Notes under the pieces: model-generated
Told to the model about the DNA's origin: nothing
What the model saw: only the letters and a program-made list of their open reading frames with translations
Database searches by the model: none
NCBI RefSeq assembly: GCF_004341035.1
Contig: NZ_SLXK01000006.1
Coordinates: 62,001 to 126,000, forward strand
DNA: 64,000 nt
Direction of reading: 5' to 3'
DNA from: Scopulibacillus darangshiensis
GTDB taxonomy: Bacteria; Bacillota; Bacilli; Bacillales; Sporolactobacillaceae
Part shown: piece by piece, positions 6,466-17,190 of the stretch
How the letters are laid out: each line of letters opens with the position of its first letter
Position numbering within the stretch: position 1 is the stretch's first letter
Translations under genes and position numbers: made by a program

Positions 6466-7710
6466 TTACTCCTCGCTGTTGCAGTGGGATGTTAATTTAA
6501 AATAAAGCGGGGAATCTTGTAAAACATAGCCATTGTATTCAAACTGATCTGTTTCTTCAATCCAACGCCTGTCAGTGACGATGGTACTCATTTTAACCGC
6601 AGCCATCAGCTTGCCATTCCCTGCATTAATTTTTTTCCTATAAGGCACCATCTGCTCAATAATCTTTGCCTCAATAACAGCACGGATCTGTCCGATATCC
6701 TCAGGGTTAAAAACGGTGACAAGAAGCGATCCCTTAGGGGGTATAAAGGCTTCCCTAAGCAAATCCCTCTTGTTATACAGCATCAGCTTGGGGATATTTC
6801 CCGCATTAAGGTCTTCCAGCAGTTCATTAACTGTCAACTCATGCTGCATATGATCCGGATGGGAAATGTCAACCACATGGATTATAAGATCCGCACCCGT
6901 CACCTCCTCAAGTGTTGACCGAAACGCTGCCACTAAGGTGGTTGGCAAATGCTGAATAAAACCCACGGTATCAGACATCAGCGCTTGAAAACCATTGGGA
7001 CATTTAAATTTCCGCGTTAAGGGATCCAAGGTGGCAAACAATTGGTTTTCTTCAAAAGATTCCGCTTCAGTTAAGCGATTAAATAAGGTGGATTTCCCGG
7101 CATTCGTATAACCAACTAAAGCGATCTGGAATTGTTTGTTGTTTCGGCGCCGCTCGCGATAACGCTCTCTGTGCTGAACAATGGTGTTCAATTGTTTTTT
7201 TATATCTGTGATTCGCTTTCTTATGTAACGCCGGTCAGTTTCAAGCTTAGTTTCCCCGGGACCGCGTGTGCCGATGCCCCCGCCAAGACGGGATAACGCT
7301 GTCCCCATCCCGCTTAGCCTTGGGAGCATGTATTGCAGCTGGGCAAGCTCTACCTGAAGCTGACCCTCCCTGGAATTTGCCCTCATGGCAAAAATATCTA
7401 AGATTAGTTGTGTCCGGTCAATCACCTTTGCCTTTAAACGATCGGCTAACCGAGCTTGCTGGCTGGGGGTCAGCTCGTCATTGAAGATAATCGTATCCGC
7501 ATCAACAGTGTTTTCCAAGTTGGCGAGTTCTTCAACCTTTCCTTTGCCTATATAGGTTGCCGCATCAATGCGCAGTCTTTTTTGGGCAATCGTCGCTTTC
7601 ACTTCACCGCCGGCGGTTTCAGTTAATGCATTCAGTTCCTCCATCGATGATTCAAATGATTCATCACTCATTGTCGGTAATTGACATCCCGCCAATATCA
7701 TTTTCTCCAT
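6466..7710 (-). CDS. hflX: GTPase HflX
   Basis: Ribosome-associated GTPase of the Obg/HflX superfamily that binds the 50S subunit and rescues or splits stalled ribosomes. The N-terminal HflX domain includes the glycine-rich segment [16 protein letters not shown], then a coiled-coil linker ([15 protein letters not shown]), then the G domain with GYTNAGKST, the switch region [10 protein letters not shown] and NKRD. About 414 residues is normal. I place the start at the ATG at 7710, 12 codons inside the open frame, because GAGGCAGG precedes it and the family begins near this point. It is 16 bp downstream of spoVK. Confidence 0.95.
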   Translation of the reverse strand: MEKMILAGCQLPTMSDESFESSMEELNALTETAGGEVKATIAQKRLRIDAATYIGKGKVEELANLENTVDADTIIFNDELTPSQQARLADRLKAKVIDRTQLILDIFAMRANSREGQLQVELAQLQYMLPRLSGMGTALSRLGGGIGTRGPGETKLETDRRYIRKRITDIKKQLNTIVQHRERYRERRRNNKQFQIALVGYTNAGKSTLFNRLTEAESFEENQLFATLDPLTRKFKCPNGFQALMSDTVGFIQHLPTTLVAAFRSTLEEVTGADLIIHVVDISHPDHMQHELTVNELLEDLNAGNIPKLMLYNKRDLLREAFIPPKGSLLVTVFNPEDIGQIRAVIEAKIIEQMVPYRKKINAGNGKLMAAVKMSTIVTDRRWIEETDQFEYNGYVLQDSPLYFKLTSHCNSEE

Positions 7711-7726
7711 GCTATTCCTGCCTCTT

Positions 7727-8662
7727 TTATATAGTCTTGCCTTCATCTACGGTAAGGTCGCAAGCTCTGAGCGTCAATAAGGCATCGCGATCATATTGGC
7801 CTTCCCTGAGGAGCCTGACTGCCTGCTGCCTAATCATCTTTTCAATCAGATTTCTGACGTACCGCCCGTTACTAAAGGATTTTTCATTCTCAGATACTTT
7901 TTGCTTTAAATGCCTTGTGAGCTTCTTCTTAGCCTCAATCGTCAGCTTATATTCCTGTTCTTCTAGCATTTGCTCTGATATTGTCATCAATTCACTGTCA
8001 GTATAATCGGGAAAGGAAATTATTATCGGAAATCTTGAAGGCAGTCCGGGATTTAGCTTTAAAAAACGGGCCATTTCACTGGAGTAGCCGGCAAGGATTA
8101 ATACAAACTGATCCTTTTTATCTTCCATTTGTTTGACCAGCGTATCGACAGCTTCCTTGCCAAAATCCTTTTCTCCACCCCGAGCCAAGGAATAAGCTTC
8201 ATCTATAAATAAGATACCACCCATCGCCTTTTTTACCAAGTCGCGCGTTTTTTGTGCTGTTTGGCCAATATATTCACCAACGAGATCTGCCCGTTCTGCT
8301 TCAATTAAGTGTCCTTTTGGGAGAATGCCCATATCTCGAAAAAGCTCCCCCAAGAGTCTAGCAACCGTCGTTTTGCCTGTGCCGGGACTTCCTTTAAAAA
8401 GCATGTGCAAGGATTGGTTTTGAACATTCAGGTGCTGTTCCTTTCTTTTTTGGCTGATATAAAGCCAGGCGTAAATTTCCTTAACCGTCCGTTTGACTTC
8501 TTCGAGCCCCACTAATTTATTTAATTTCATTTCGATATCATCTAAGGGGCGATGCTTCCCGCGCTCTTCTTTTTGCGGAGTAACCGGGGTCTCGGCATTC
8601 TTCGTTTGGCTAAGAATAACATTTATTTGACTTTTTTGCTTAAGAGTATAAGTATCCGACAC
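7727..8662 (-). CDS. spoVK: Stage V sporulation protein K, AAA+ ATPase
   Basis: Mother-cell AAA+ ATPase of the CbbX/SpoVK group, needed for spore maturation. Walker A is [12 protein letters not shown], Walker B is [16 protein letters not shown], and the arginine-finger region is [10 protein letters not shown] place the start at the GTG at 8662, because GAGGTGA lies 5 nt upstream and the protein then starts at the same point as B. subtilis SpoVK; the open frame continues 35 codons further upstream with no similarity that I recognise. The result is 311 residues (family about 320). It lies upstream of hflX as in Bacillus. Confidence 0.93.
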   Translation of the reverse strand: MSDTYTLKQKSQINVILSQTKNAETPVTPQKEERGKHRPLDDIEMKLNKLVGLEEVKRTVKEIYAWLYISQKRKEQHLNVQNQSLHMLFKGSPGTGKTTVARLLGELFRDMGILPKGHLIEAERADLVGEYIGQTAQKTRDLVKKAMGGILFIDEAYSLARGGEKDFGKEAVDTLVKQMEDKKDQFVLILAGYSSEMARFLKLNPGLPSRFPIIISFPDYTDSELMTISEQMLEEQEYKLTIEAKKKLTRHLKQKVSENEKSFSNGRYVRNLIEKMIRQQAVRLLREGQYDRDALLTLRACDLTVDEGKTI

Positions 8663-8782
8663 GTGACTCACCTCACTGTTCCTTTGCTTCACTATACGCC
8701 CTCGCCTCTTTTTTGTGACAAACGCCCATTTCCTTTCAAAGGAACAGAATGCATCCTGATAATTCATAGATATGACAAAGGG

Positions 8783-10030
8783 TTATTCTTCAGAAGGCAA
8801 GATAATTGTAAAACACGTGCCGCGTCCTAACTTACTGTCAATATGTATTCTCCCGTCCATCGCTTTTATAATTTGATAGCACACCATGAGACCTAATCCT
8901 GTTCCAGTTTCTTTGGTTGTGTAAAACGGCAAGCCTGCTTTGGCAATTTGTTCACTCTCCATGCCGTGACCGTAATCCCGAATGGTAATGATAACGGACT
9001 CACCGCGCTTGACGGTTTCCAAATCAATAAAACTGTTATTATTCGAGGCTTCCACACCATTTTTAACAATATTTAAAAGAACCTGCTGAAACTTTTCTTT
9101 ACTTCCTTTAATGTAGCAATCCATACGATCTTGGCAACGAATTTCTACCCCCTTTAATAGGGCATATGAGGTTAACGTCTGTATGACAAAATTAAGCTGA
9201 TCTTTCACAAGAAACCGTTCAACTTTAATTTTCCCAGGCTTAGCAAAAGAGAGATAATCTGTAATGATCGCGGTCGCCCGTTCCAGCTCAAGCTCCATTG
9301 TAATGAGATAGTGCTGATACTTATCAGAAAGCTGCTTATCAGACCTCAGAAGCTGTAGAAAGCCTTTAATGACAGTCATCGGATTACGCACTTCGTGGGC
9401 TACGCTTGCAGCCAATTGACTGGCAATATGCGCCCTTTCCGACTTTGCCACTTCATGGCTAAGGACATCATTTTCATGCATCGTTTCGATGATAAAAACA
9501 ACAAACCAATTTGTTAAAACAGGGTATACAATAAAACCGAAACTAAACCAAGGGCTTGTGATAAAAAAGGACAAATCCTTGAACATACGTACAAAAAAAA
9601 TAACCAATAAGGAATGAAAGATAATAATCCCACTCGTAAACAACAATTTTGTCAAATACTTCTTATCCTTAAATTTATTATATGTAAAGAAAAGCATGAT
9701 CACCGTGATGATATATGAAACCAGGAAGATATATACCCCTCCGCCTCCGAGCATGATCCTATAAAGCACCATGACAACGGTGGTTAATACCCCAACCCCT
9801 ATGCCGCCATAAAGAAATGAAGCTAACCACGGGGCAATCCTTAAATCCATCAACACCCCTGATTCATGGGCTACCGGAAAGGACATACATAAAATGATCA
9901 TTAAAGCTGAAAACAAAAAGATCAAAAAAGATTTTTGCTTTCTTAAGTTTCGGTGCATGGACCTTACTCCAAAATGGATGAGTGTTAACGCTAATATTAA
10001 AAAAACTTGTACGATAAACTTAACAAACAC
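8783..10030 (-). CDS. KinB-like membrane sensor histidine kinase
   Basis: A membrane histidine kinase that resembles the sporulation kinase KinB. Five or six hydrophobic segments fill residues 1-182, of the 5TM/LytS-like type, with almost no extracellular domain. The phosphoacceptor is His212 in SVAHEVRNPMT, followed by an N box (NIVKNGVEAS), a G1 box (RDYGHGMES) and a G2 box (ETGTGLGLMV). The start is a GTG. No response regulator gene is adjacent, as expected for an orphan kinase feeding a phosphorelay through Spo0F. Its place between hfq and spoVK is where Bacillus subtilis has nrd and other genes. Kinase identity is sure; the sporulation role is inferred. Confidence 0.85.
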   Translation of the reverse strand: MFVKFIVQVFLILALTLIHFGVRSMHRNLRKQKSFLIFLFSALMIILCMSFPVAHESGVLMDLRIAPWLASFLYGGIGVGVLTTVVMVLYRIMLGGGGVYIFLVSYIITVIMLFFTYNKFKDKKYLTKLLFTSGIIIFHSLLVIFFVRMFKDLSFFITSPWFSFGFIVYPVLTNWFVVFIIETMHENDVLSHEVAKSERAHIASQLAASVAHEVRNPMTVIKGFLQLLRSDKQLSDKYQHYLITMELELERATAIITDYLSFAKPGKIKVERFLVKDQLNFVIQTLTSYALLKGVEIRCQDRMDCYIKGSKEKFQQVLLNIVKNGVEASNNNSFIDLETVKRGESVIITIRDYGHGMESEQIAKAGLPFYTTKETGTGLGLMVCYQIIKAMDGRIHIDSKLGRGTCFTIILPSEE

Positions 10031-10116
10031 GATTCCTTATGCCCCCTGTCTCCTCATACAGCACATCCCTTCATGTTCATCATAATATAATATGAACTGA
10101 GATAATAGACTAAAAC

Positions 10117-10149
10117 AGAAAACCTCCAATGGAGTATTGGAGGTTTTCT
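10117..10149 (-). terminator. hfq intrinsic terminator
   Basis: AGAAAACCTCCAAT pairs with ATTGGAGGTTTTCT around a 5-nt loop just after the hfq stop codon. The 14-bp stem is U-flanked on both strands, so it may be bidirectional. Confidence 0.85.
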
Positions 10150-10153
10150 CGTA

Positions 10154-10384
10154 TTATTCAGATTGATTATTCAAATTTACTGGCTTTGAGGGTGAAAAGG
10201 TCGAGATGGCATGCTTGAAAATTAATTGCTGTTTACCATCCGTTTCAAGCAGGACTGTAAAGTTATCGAAACCTTTAACTTGCCCTTTCAACTGGAAGCC
10301 GTTAAGCAAAAATATTGTAACAAATGTGCTTTCCTTGCGAAGCTGGTTCAAGAAAGTATCTTGAATATTAACTGTTTGTTTCAT
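10154..10384 (-). CDS. hfq: RNA chaperone Hfq
   Basis: Sm-like RNA-binding hexamer subunit that mediates small-RNA and mRNA interactions. The Sm1 motif region is [21 protein letters not shown] and the Sm2 region is [11 protein letters not shown], where the usual Tyr-Lys-His is Phe-Lys-His. Its 76 residues match the Gram-positive length (about 73) and it lacks the long tail of proteobacterial Hfq. It follows miaA by about 30 bp, the conserved miaA-hfq arrangement. Confidence 0.97.
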   Translation of the reverse strand: MKQTVNIQDTFLNQLRKESTFVTIFLLNGFQLKGQVKGFDNFTVLLETDGKQQLIFKHAISTFSPSKPVNLNNQSE

Positions 10385-10414
10385 ACCATGATCCTCCTTT
10401 TTCTCTATATCAGA

Positions 10415-11362
10415 TTACTTCGACCTTATTTCCAACTTTCCTGCAACAAACCGAATGATTTCTTCAGCTTTTTTCTCAAAATGGTCCAGCGCCTCTGTCA
10501 TATCAAACCACGTAACATCCATTTGATTGCGGAACCATGTGTATTGTCTTTTTGCAAAACGGCGTGAATTCCGTTTTAAAAGGCTCACGGCTTCCTGAAG
10601 TGTACATTCTCCTTCAAAATAACGGTATAGTTCCTTATAGCCAATCGCCTGGACCGCTTGAACATTGCGAATGCCACTATCATACAAAGCCTTCGCCTCA
10701 TCGATCAGGCCGGCTTCAATCATATCATCAACTCGCTGATTGATGCGTTTGTAAAGCAACTCACGATCCATCGTCAGACCGATTAAAGCTATATCGAAGA
10801 GCGGTGCGGGCTCTTGATCTTGCTGATGCATGCTAAAAGGCAGTCCTGACAGATGATAAACTTCCAAAGCCCTAATGACACGGTTCACGTTATTTGGGTG
10901 GATGGCTCGTGCAGACACTGGGTCGATGTCGGCTAATTTCTGGTGAAGCACCATGTTTCCCTGCGATTCAGCAATACGTGCCATTTCCTTCCTGAAATCC
11001 GGATCATCTTCCACGTCGGTAAATTGATAATCATAGGCAGCAGCTTTGATGTAGAGACCTGTGCCACCTACAAGGACAGGACATTTATGTTGTTCGTTCA
11101 AGTCATGTATAAGTTGTCTGGCGTCAGATTGAAAAGCTGCCACAGTATATGGCTCAGATGGCGGCAGGAAATCAATGAGATGATGCGGGATACCTTGCAT
11201 GTCTGTTTCAGGGATTTTTGCTGTTCCAATATTCAATCCCTGATAAACCTGCATCGCATCACCATTAATCACTTCGCCATTGAATACCCTGGCGATATCA
11301 AGGCTCAATTTTGTCTTCCCAACAGCTGTTGGACCAACGATAATAACTACTTTTTCTTTCAT
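10415..11362 (-). CDS. miaA: tRNA dimethylallyltransferase MiaA
   Basis: Transfers a dimethylallyl group to the N6 of A37 in tRNAs reading UNN codons; MiaB, encoded at 17191-18690, later thiolates the same base. The P loop GPTAVGKTKLS is at residues 10-20, GDAMQVYQGLNIGTAKI carries the catalytic Asp, and VGGTGLYIKA and KRNSRRFAKRQYTWFRN follow. At 315 residues it is full length. It sits in the mutS-mutL-miaA-hfq series. Confidence 0.98.
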   Translation of the reverse strand: MKEKVVIIVGPTAVGKTKLSLDIARVFNGEVINGDAMQVYQGLNIGTAKIPETDMQGIPHHLIDFLPPSEPYTVAAFQSDARQLIHDLNEQHKCPVLVGGTGLYIKAAAYDYQFTDVEDDPDFRKEMARIAESQGNMVLHQKLADIDPVSARAIHPNNVNRVIRALEVYHLSGLPFSMHQQDQEPAPLFDIALIGLTMDRELLYKRINQRVDDMIEAGLIDEAKALYDSGIRNVQAVQAIGYKELYRYFEGECTLQEAVSLLKRNSRRFAKRQYTWFRNQMDVTWFDMTEALDHFEKKAEEIIRFVAGKLEIRSK

Positions 11363-11405
11363 TTTCTATTCCTTTCATGCTTTGAAAGTGCCCGGGAAGT
11401 ACCTT

Positions 11406-13259
11406 TTACATCACCCGTTTAAATAACTTTTCCATTTCGTACGTTGAAAAGTGCACGATCACCGGCCTGCCATGAGGACATGTAAAAGGGTCCTCAGCTT
11501 CTTTTAACTGTTTGAGCAAGGCGTCGATTTCATCTGCCCGCAGATAACGGTTCGCTTTAATTGACTTTTTGCATGACATCATGATCGCCAATTCCTCCCG
11601 CAGCTTCTTAATCGAGATATGACGATTTTCAAGAAGCTGACCCACGATATCTTCAATCGTTTCTTTTTCTTTCCCATTGGGAAACCATTGCGGATGTGAT
11701 CTGATAATATAAGAGTGTTGACCAAAAGGCTCAAACGCCAAGCCTATTTGTTTTAGATAATCTTCGTACTCCCCAATAGTGGTGTACTCGGAAGGCGTAA
11801 ATTCAAATGTCATAGGTACGAGCAGCTCTTGCACCTCTTTTGCTGTTTCGCCAACCTTTTCACGATAGAATTCGTACTTAATCCGCTCTTGAGCTGCATG
11901 CTGATCAATGATATATAGTCCATTTTCATTCTGGGCCAGAATATATGTGCCATGCATTTGACCGATGGGATAGACCCTTGGCATTCTCTCAGCCTTATCA
12001 ACAGGGCTTGATGATTCTGGTGAGTGAAAAGCCTGCTCTATCGTTTCGTCCCATTCTTGGTCCGGTTGTTCTTGGTTGTCACGGTGTTGATCGTATTTGG
12101 CTGCTGGCTCTTCAATAACCGGCGGACTCACGGCAGTAGCATTTTTTTGCCGTTCGATTTTTCTCTCCTTTTTCTCAGGAAAGCCGGCATGCGATTGATC
12201 GAAGTCAAGCTGTTGCTGTTCCGGTTTCAATACACTTTCTTTTCTATCTCTTTTTTGCACTGACGGAATAAGCTGTTCTTGATGAAACGTCTCCCGAACG
12301 GCCTGTTCAATCAGCTGACACAACTCTTTTTCTTTGCTTATCCTCGCTTCAAGTTTCGCTGGATGAACATTGACATCAATCAATGTAGGATCCATCTCAA
12401 TATGAAGGACAGCAATGGGGTACCTTCCGATTGGCAAGAGTGTATGATATCCGGCCATAATCGCATTGAAAATAGGATAATTTCTAATATAGCGGCCATT
12501 GATGAAAATATAAACATATTGTCTTCCCGCTCTTGTAACTTCTGGTTTCACCAAAAGGCCCCGCACTTGGAAGTCCAATGATTCATCCCGTACCTGTAGT
12601 GAGGCTTTTGCCGTTTGCATCCCATAAATAGCCGCCAGCACCTGTCGCAAATCACCTTTTCCATTTGTTTGGAATACCGGCTTTTCATTGTGTGTCAGTC
12701 CAAACCGGACTTCTGGGTAAGAAAGGGCAAGCTTATTCATAATATCAGAAATTTTACCAAGTTCAGTGTGGACCGTTTTTAAATGTTTTAGACGTGCTGG
12801 TGTATTAAAGAAAAGATTCGACACAGTAATTTCTGTTCCGCGCCGGCTCGCCGTATGGCCTGATTGAATGATATGACCGCCCTGCAGAACCAGATGCGTT
12901 CCCGCCTCCTCGCCAGTACACGTTTTCAATTCGAGATGGGAAACGGATGCAATACTTGGCAGGGCTTCACCTCTAAAACCCAAAGTCTTTATATGAAAAA
13001 GATCATTTTCCTCAGATATTTTACTTGTGGCATGACGTTCAAAAGCGATGTCACAGTCATCTTCAGCAAAGCCATGACCATTATCTGTTATTTTAATTTT
13101 TGTTAACCCGCCTTCTTCAACATCAACTTGAATGGCCGATGCCTCAGCGTCAAGGGCGTTTTCAACTAATTCTTTGACAATCGAAGCTGGGCGTTCAACC
13201 ACTTCCCCAGCAGCGATTTTATTCGCAAGCGGCTCGTCCAGTTTTCTGATTATCCCCAT
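11406..13259 (-). CDS. mutL: DNA mismatch repair protein MutL
   Basis: Couples MutS to strand incision. The GHKL ATPase domain carries [15 protein letters not shown] and TLGFRGEAL within residues 1-110 and extends to about 330. A Gln/Glu-rich linker (340-430) contains QQLDF, which resembles a clamp-binding motif. The C-terminal domain has the nicking endonuclease motif DQHAAQE near 455, plus MSCKKSIKA and CPHGRP, the metal-site motifs of endonuclease-active MutL proteins. I chose the ATG at 13259 rather than a GTG two codons upstream; GAGGTG is correctly spaced for it. It lies 36 bp after mutS. Confidence 0.98.
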   Translation of the reverse strand: MGIIRKLDEPLANKIAAGEVVERPASIVKELVENALDAEASAIQVDVEEGGLTKIKITDNGHGFAEDDCDIAFERHATSKISEENDLFHIKTLGFRGEALPSIASVSHLELKTCTGEEAGTHLVLQGGHIIQSGHTASRRGTEITVSNLFFNTPARLKHLKTVHTELGKISDIMNKLALSYPEVRFGLTHNEKPVFQTNGKGDLRQVLAAIYGMQTAKASLQVRDESLDFQVRGLLVKPEVTRAGRQYVYIFINGRYIRNYPIFNAIMAGYHTLLPIGRYPIAVLHIEMDPTLIDVNVHPAKLEARISKEKELCQLIEQAVRETFHQEQLIPSVQKRDRKESVLKPEQQQLDFDQSHAGFPEKKERKIERQKNATAVSPPVIEEPAAKYDQHRDNQEQPDQEWDETIEQAFHSPESSSPVDKAERMPRVYPIGQMHGTYILAQNENGLYIIDQHAAQERIKYEFYREKVGETAKEVQELLVPMTFEFTPSEYTTIGEYEDYLKQIGLAFEPFGQHSYIIRSHPQWFPNGKEKETIEDIVGQLLENRHISIKKLREELAIMMSCKKSIKANRYLRADEIDALLKQLKEAEDPFTCPHGRPVIVHFSTYEMEKLFKRVM

Positions 13260-13295
13260 TGTCACCTCAGCCTTTCTGCTTGCCCGTTGGCGTTT

Positions 13296-15902
13296 TTACT
13301 TTTTAAGCTTTGTTTGTAATGTGTACAGCTGATTCATTGCATCCATCGGCGTCATCGCCATTAAATCGATGGCTTTTAGAGCCTTAATGGCTTGCCTTTC
13401 TGCAGATGTGAGTTTCTCCTTCTCTTCCCCCGGCTTTTGCTCTGCAAAGAATGTCAGCTGTTCTATTTCGTCAGGTTGTGTTTCTTTTATTCCTGACACC
13501 ATTGGGCCAGGTGTTTCCATTACTTTTGCCTGATCGGACTCAAGCACCGAAAGAATCGCCCCCGCACGCTCAATGAGCGCTTCAGGCAGTCCAGCTAACT
13601 GAGCAACATGAATGCCGTAACTTTTGTCAGCTTGTCCTTCCATTACTTTATGCAAGAAAACAACCTTGCCATCCTCCTCCATTGCCCCGACATGAACATT
13701 TCGCAGCCGCGGCAGCTCACCTTGGAGGTTCGTCAATTCGTGATAATGCGTTGAAAATAGCGTTTTAGCAGATATGTGATCATGGATGAATTCAACAATA
13801 GCTTGTGCCAGGGCTATACCGTCATACGTTGATGTTCCTCTTCCGATTTCATCTAATAAAATCAAACTGTTTTGAGTTGCGTGGGACAAGGCGTATTCTG
13901 CTTCAAGCATTTCCACCATGAATGTGCTTTGACCGGAAACTAGATCGTCCGCAGCACCGATTCTGGTGAAAATTTGGTCAAAGATCGGCAAGACAGCGGA
14001 CTTGGCAGGTACAAAACAGCCGATTTGCGCCATGATAGCAGATAGTGCTGCTTGTCTCATATAGGTGCTTTTCCCGCCCATGTTCGGACCAGTGATCAAT
14101 AGTGTCTCACAGTCATCGTCCATGTAAAGGTCATTGGCAACAAAGGTTTGATTCTTCATCACCTTTTCAATAACGGGATGGCGGCATGCTTTCATGCGAA
14201 TGATCCGATCGGCTGAAAAAACAGGTTTTACATACTGCCCCTCTTCACTAACCACCGCAAAACTTTGAAGGACATCAATTTCGCTAATAAGTTTAGCTAA
14301 AGTTTGGAGCCGCACAGCGTGAGCTTTCACCTGCTCCCGTATCTGTTGAAAAAGCTCATATTCCAAATCAACCAGTTTTTCTTCAGCCTCAAGAATCAGC
14401 TTTTCTTTTTCCTTCAATTCAGGAGTGATGTAGCGTTCAGCATTCGCAAGCGTCTGCTTTCTCTCATATCTTCCCTCGGGAAGGGATGGGATGTTGGCTT
14501 TTGTTACTTCAATATAATAGCCAAATACTTTGTTGAAACCGACCTTCAGTGATTTAATCCCGGTCGCCTTTCTTTCCTGTTGCTCAAGTTCGGCAATCCA
14601 TGCCTTCCCATTTCGGCTAATATGCCTGTATTTATCGAGTTTGTCATCATAACCGTCTTTTATGATCCCGCCTTCGGTCACTGATATCGGCGGATCTCCC
14701 CTCACACCTGCCTTGATCATTGCTTTGACATCGTCACAAGGGTCCATTTGCCGGCTCAACTCCCGAATGGTGTCATTCGTAATGACTTGCAAGGCCGTGA
14801 TGACGTCCGGGATTTGCTCAAGGGAGCGCATTAATTGAATGAGCTCTCTTGCATTCACATTACCAAAAGCGACCCTGCCGACGAGCCGCTCAAGATCATA
14901 GACCTGACTAAGGGATGTTCTGACCGTTTCTCTTTCAAAAAAGCTGTCAATCATCGCCTCAACTGCAGAATGTCTTGCTTCAATACTGTCTTGATTCAAC
15001 AACGGCTTTTCAATCCATTGTTTAAGCTTCCTGCCGCCCATGGCTGTCTTTGTCTGATCAAGCAGCCACAGCAAGGTTCCGTAAGTTTTCTTATCGCGCA
15101 TCGTAGCCGCCAGCTCTAGATTGCGCCTGGAATTCGGATCAATCGCCATGAAATCCAACACAGTGTAAACCTCTGCCATCTGTAAATGATCAAGCGAGCG
15201 CTTTTGTGTTTTAATAAGGTAGCACAATAATCGGCCAAGTGTTTGGCGCAACTTTTCTTGATCAATTCGTGATGCGATCTGTTCAAGGGGTTCAGGAATA
15301 TCTATGCCATCCTCATATGACACCGTTATATTAAGCCGTTCGTAAAGGCTGTCAACCTCGGATGACTCAAACGAAGGCGCGACAACCACTTCTTTTGTTT
15401 CAAACGCTGTGATTTCCTGGATGACGCTATCCCATGATGGCACTGATGCTACCTTCGTTTCACCCGTTGTCAAATCACTCACCGCGAAACCGTAAGTCCC
15501 GTCATCAAAACTAGTGATAGAAGTTAAATAATTATTTTGCTTAGGCTGAAGTGTTTGATCATCCATTACTGTACCCGGTGTGATCAACTGAATGACTTCT
15601 CTTTTAACCACACCTTTTGCTTGCTTTGGGTCTTCAACCTGTTCACAAATCGCAATTTTGAAACCCTTTTCGACCAGCACTTTTATGTATTGTTTTGCGG
15701 CATGATAAGGAATACCACACATCGGGATGCGTTCTTTGGCTCCCCCATCCCTTGATGTTAATGTGATTTCAAGTTCCCTCGCCGCTTTTTTGGCATCCTC
15801 AAAGAACATTTCATAAAAATCACCTAAACGGAAAAATAAAAAGGCATCTTCATATTGTGCCTTGATTGACAGATATTGCTGGATCATCGGAGTATATGTC
15901 AT
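13296..15902 (-). CDS. mutS: DNA mismatch recognition protein MutS
   Basis: Binds base mismatches and small loops as a dimer and recruits MutL. The N-terminal mismatch-binding domain shows the Phe-x-Glu motif in [13 protein letters not shown] (about 33-35). Connector, lever and clamp domains follow. The ATPase has the P loop [13 protein letters not shown] near residue 610, [16 protein letters not shown] and STHYHELT. The end has a helix-turn-helix and the tail [14 protein letters not shown]. Its 868 residues match the family. First gene of mutS-mutL-miaA-hfq. Confidence 0.98.
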   Translation of the reverse strand: MTYTPMIQQYLSIKAQYEDAFLFFRLGDFYEMFFEDAKKAARELEITLTSRDGGAKERIPMCGIPYHAAKQYIKVLVEKGFKIAICEQVEDPKQAKGVVKREVIQLITPGTVMDDQTLQPKQNNYLTSITSFDDGTYGFAVSDLTTGETKVASVPSWDSVIQEITAFETKEVVVAPSFESSEVDSLYERLNITVSYEDGIDIPEPLEQIASRIDQEKLRQTLGRLLCYLIKTQKRSLDHLQMAEVYTVLDFMAIDPNSRRNLELAATMRDKKTYGTLLWLLDQTKTAMGGRKLKQWIEKPLLNQDSIEARHSAVEAMIDSFFERETVRTSLSQVYDLERLVGRVAFGNVNARELIQLMRSLEQIPDVITALQVITNDTIRELSRQMDPCDDVKAMIKAGVRGDPPISVTEGGIIKDGYDDKLDKYRHISRNGKAWIAELEQQERKATGIKSLKVGFNKVFGYYIEVTKANIPSLPEGRYERKQTLANAERYITPELKEKEKLILEAEEKLVDLEYELFQQIREQVKAHAVRLQTLAKLISEIDVLQSFAVVSEEGQYVKPVFSADRIIRMKACRHPVIEKVMKNQTFVANDLYMDDDCETLLITGPNMGGKSTYMRQAALSAIMAQIGCFVPAKSAVLPIFDQIFTRIGAADDLVSGQSTFMVEMLEAEYALSHATQNSLILLDEIGRGTSTYDGIALAQAIVEFIHDHISAKTLFSTHYHELTNLQGELPRLRNVHVGAMEEDGKVVFLHKVMEGQADKSYGIHVAQLAGLPEALIERAGAILSVLESDQAKVMETPGPMVSGIKETQPDEIEQLTFFAEQKPGEEKEKLTSAERQAIKALKAIDLMAMTPMDAMNQLYTLQTKLKK

Positions 15903-15975
15903 AAAGATTTCTCCACTCCTATTTTTTATCGTTCATTCGTTCTGTATTATACCATAAATCCAGCTGTTTTCGCCG

Positions 15976-16010
15976 AAAACAAAAAGAGAGAAGATCATCT
16001 CTTCTCCCTG
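15976..16010 (-). terminator. cotE terminator
   Basis: GAGAAGA/TCTTCTC stem with a 5-nt loop, followed on the minus strand by TCTTTTTG, directly after the cotE stop codon. Confidence 0.65.
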
Positions 16011-16016
16011 ACATTT

Positions 16017-16580
16017 CTATTCATCTTCATCTTCAACAATGAAATCTGAATCTATTTCTTCAAGGGCAGCCTCCAGTTCATCATCTTCCCATTCTTCCTC
16101 TTCATTGAAAAAGTCGTCATCATCAACCTGAACTTTCACTTTCGTTTCACCAATCACTTCGACAAGGAACTCCCTCTCAACCTGAGCAACAATTTTATTA
16201 CCATTTGGCGAAATGTTCGCTTCTAAGGAATTTGGTTCCTGCAAGGTTGTTGCTACAACCTCCATCCGATCAGAAACGACATTCTTATCCTTTACGGTTA
16301 GCGGGACCTGATCACGATAAGCGACGTTCTCACTAACTACTTCGGTCTTTGTATTGTTGCTGTAGGAGTACCAAATATTCACATCATAGCTGCCTTCAAC
16401 AATGACACAATCCCTTTGATAGTGGGTTTTATATTTATGATTGATGACCCAACATCCTAGGATACTAGAAGGTTTATGTGTTGGTGAAATAGAATGCGCT
16501 GTTTGACTGAATTTCTTGCCCTTACCACAGATGGCTTTTGTTATGATTTCCCGATAAGCATAGTCTTTAATACCAGACAA
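16017..16580 (-). CDS. cotE: Outer spore coat morphogenetic protein CotE
   Basis: Directs assembly of the outer coat around the forespore from the mother cell side. YREIITKA near the start, PSSILGCWVINHKY, YDVNIWYSYSNNTKTEVV and NGNKIVAQVEREFLVEVIGETK are CotE landmarks. The C-terminal 45 residues are strongly acidic, as in the family. The start is a TTG at 16580 with GGAGG 10 nt upstream; it gives MSGIKDYAYREII, which aligns with B. subtilis MSEYREII apart from a five-residue insertion. It lies 3' of ymcA, as in Bacillus. Confidence 0.96.
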   Translation of the reverse strand: MSGIKDYAYREIITKAICGKGKKFSQTAHSISPTHKPSSILGCWVINHKYKTHYQRDCVIVEGSYDVNIWYSYSNNTKTEVVSENVAYRDQVPLTVKDKNVVSDRMEVVATTLQEPNSLEANISPNGNKIVAQVEREFLVEVIGETKVKVQVDDDDFFNEEEEWEDDELEAALEEIDSDFIVEDEDE

Positions 16581-16722
16581 GGGTCCAAAACCTCCTTTAC
16601 CTTCTTCTCTGTCATGTTATGCGGGACGAATAACTAGTGTGCCTTAAAATTGATTGTTTCGCCCTGTCACCATACTTTAATGTATGGAGAAGGTAATGAA
16701 GTGGTCACAAAGAAAAGGAAAA

Positions 16723-16746
16723 AGAGCCCCCTTAATGGGAAGCCCT
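16723..16746 (-). terminator. ymcA terminator
   Basis: AGGGCTTCCC and GGGGGCTCT form a roughly 9-bp stem with one bulge and G-U pairs, followed on the minus strand by CTTTTT. It separates the miaB-ymcA unit from cotE. Confidence 0.6.
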
Positions 16747-16753
16747 TTGTCTT

Positions 16754-17185
16754 TTATTTACATCCAAGAGGATTGCCGGCGTTTAATCCGGAGCCTGTTT
16801 TACCCTCTAATTGGTCGCCGCCGGTTGATTGAATAATCTCATCTGTCACTTTATTGGAAATGGTTGTTGAGATCAGCTGAAGCAGATCATTGACATCCTC
16901 TTGCGATTGTTTGAACTCTTGTACAATAGGAATGCTGTCTAATTCTTTCATTAACTCATCGAGCTTAGCTTCATTTTTCTTTAAAGCTTCATGCTTTTGG
17001 AAATGTTGCAGATTAACAGATTCCTTTTGATAAAGTTTAATTTGTGCGATGATCTTCTGGACCTTCTCATTTTTATTGATCTTTTCTTCAGCCTGCTTAA
17101 AAAAGTCAACCTCATCAGTTGTAGCAATCATTTGCGCAATGTCTTTTGCTTTTTCAATGATTTCACTTCTTGTATATTCCGTCAT
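16754..17185 (-). CDS. ymcA: YmcA (RicA), RicAFT complex subunit
   Basis: Small helical protein of the YlbF/YmcA family. In B. subtilis YmcA, YlbF and YaaT form an iron-sulphur-containing complex that promotes mRNA maturation with RNase Y and is required for biofilm formation, competence and sporulation. The first 120 residues are predicted helical (EEKINKNEKVQKIIAQIKLYQKES, KKNEAKLDELMKELDSI), and a single Cys is the penultimate residue (NPLGCK), a possible cluster ligand. It ends 5 bp before... the miaB coding region begins at the 3' side of miaB, so both are one transcript. Note that rny is encoded nearby at 20476-22038. Confidence 0.92.
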   Translation of the reverse strand: MTEYTRSEIIEKAKDIAQMIATTDEVDFFKQAEEKINKNEKVQKIIAQIKLYQKESVNLQHFQKHEALKKNEAKLDELMKELDSIPIVQEFKQSQEDVNDLLQLISTTISNKVTDEIIQSTGGDQLEGKTGSGLNAGNPLGCK

Positions 17186-17190
17186 TCGCT

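Noticed and set aside
16650-16832. Plus-strand frame of 60 codons over the ymcA 3' end
   Set aside because: Overlaps the real ymcA gene and its terminator on the opposite strand; no ribosome binding site.
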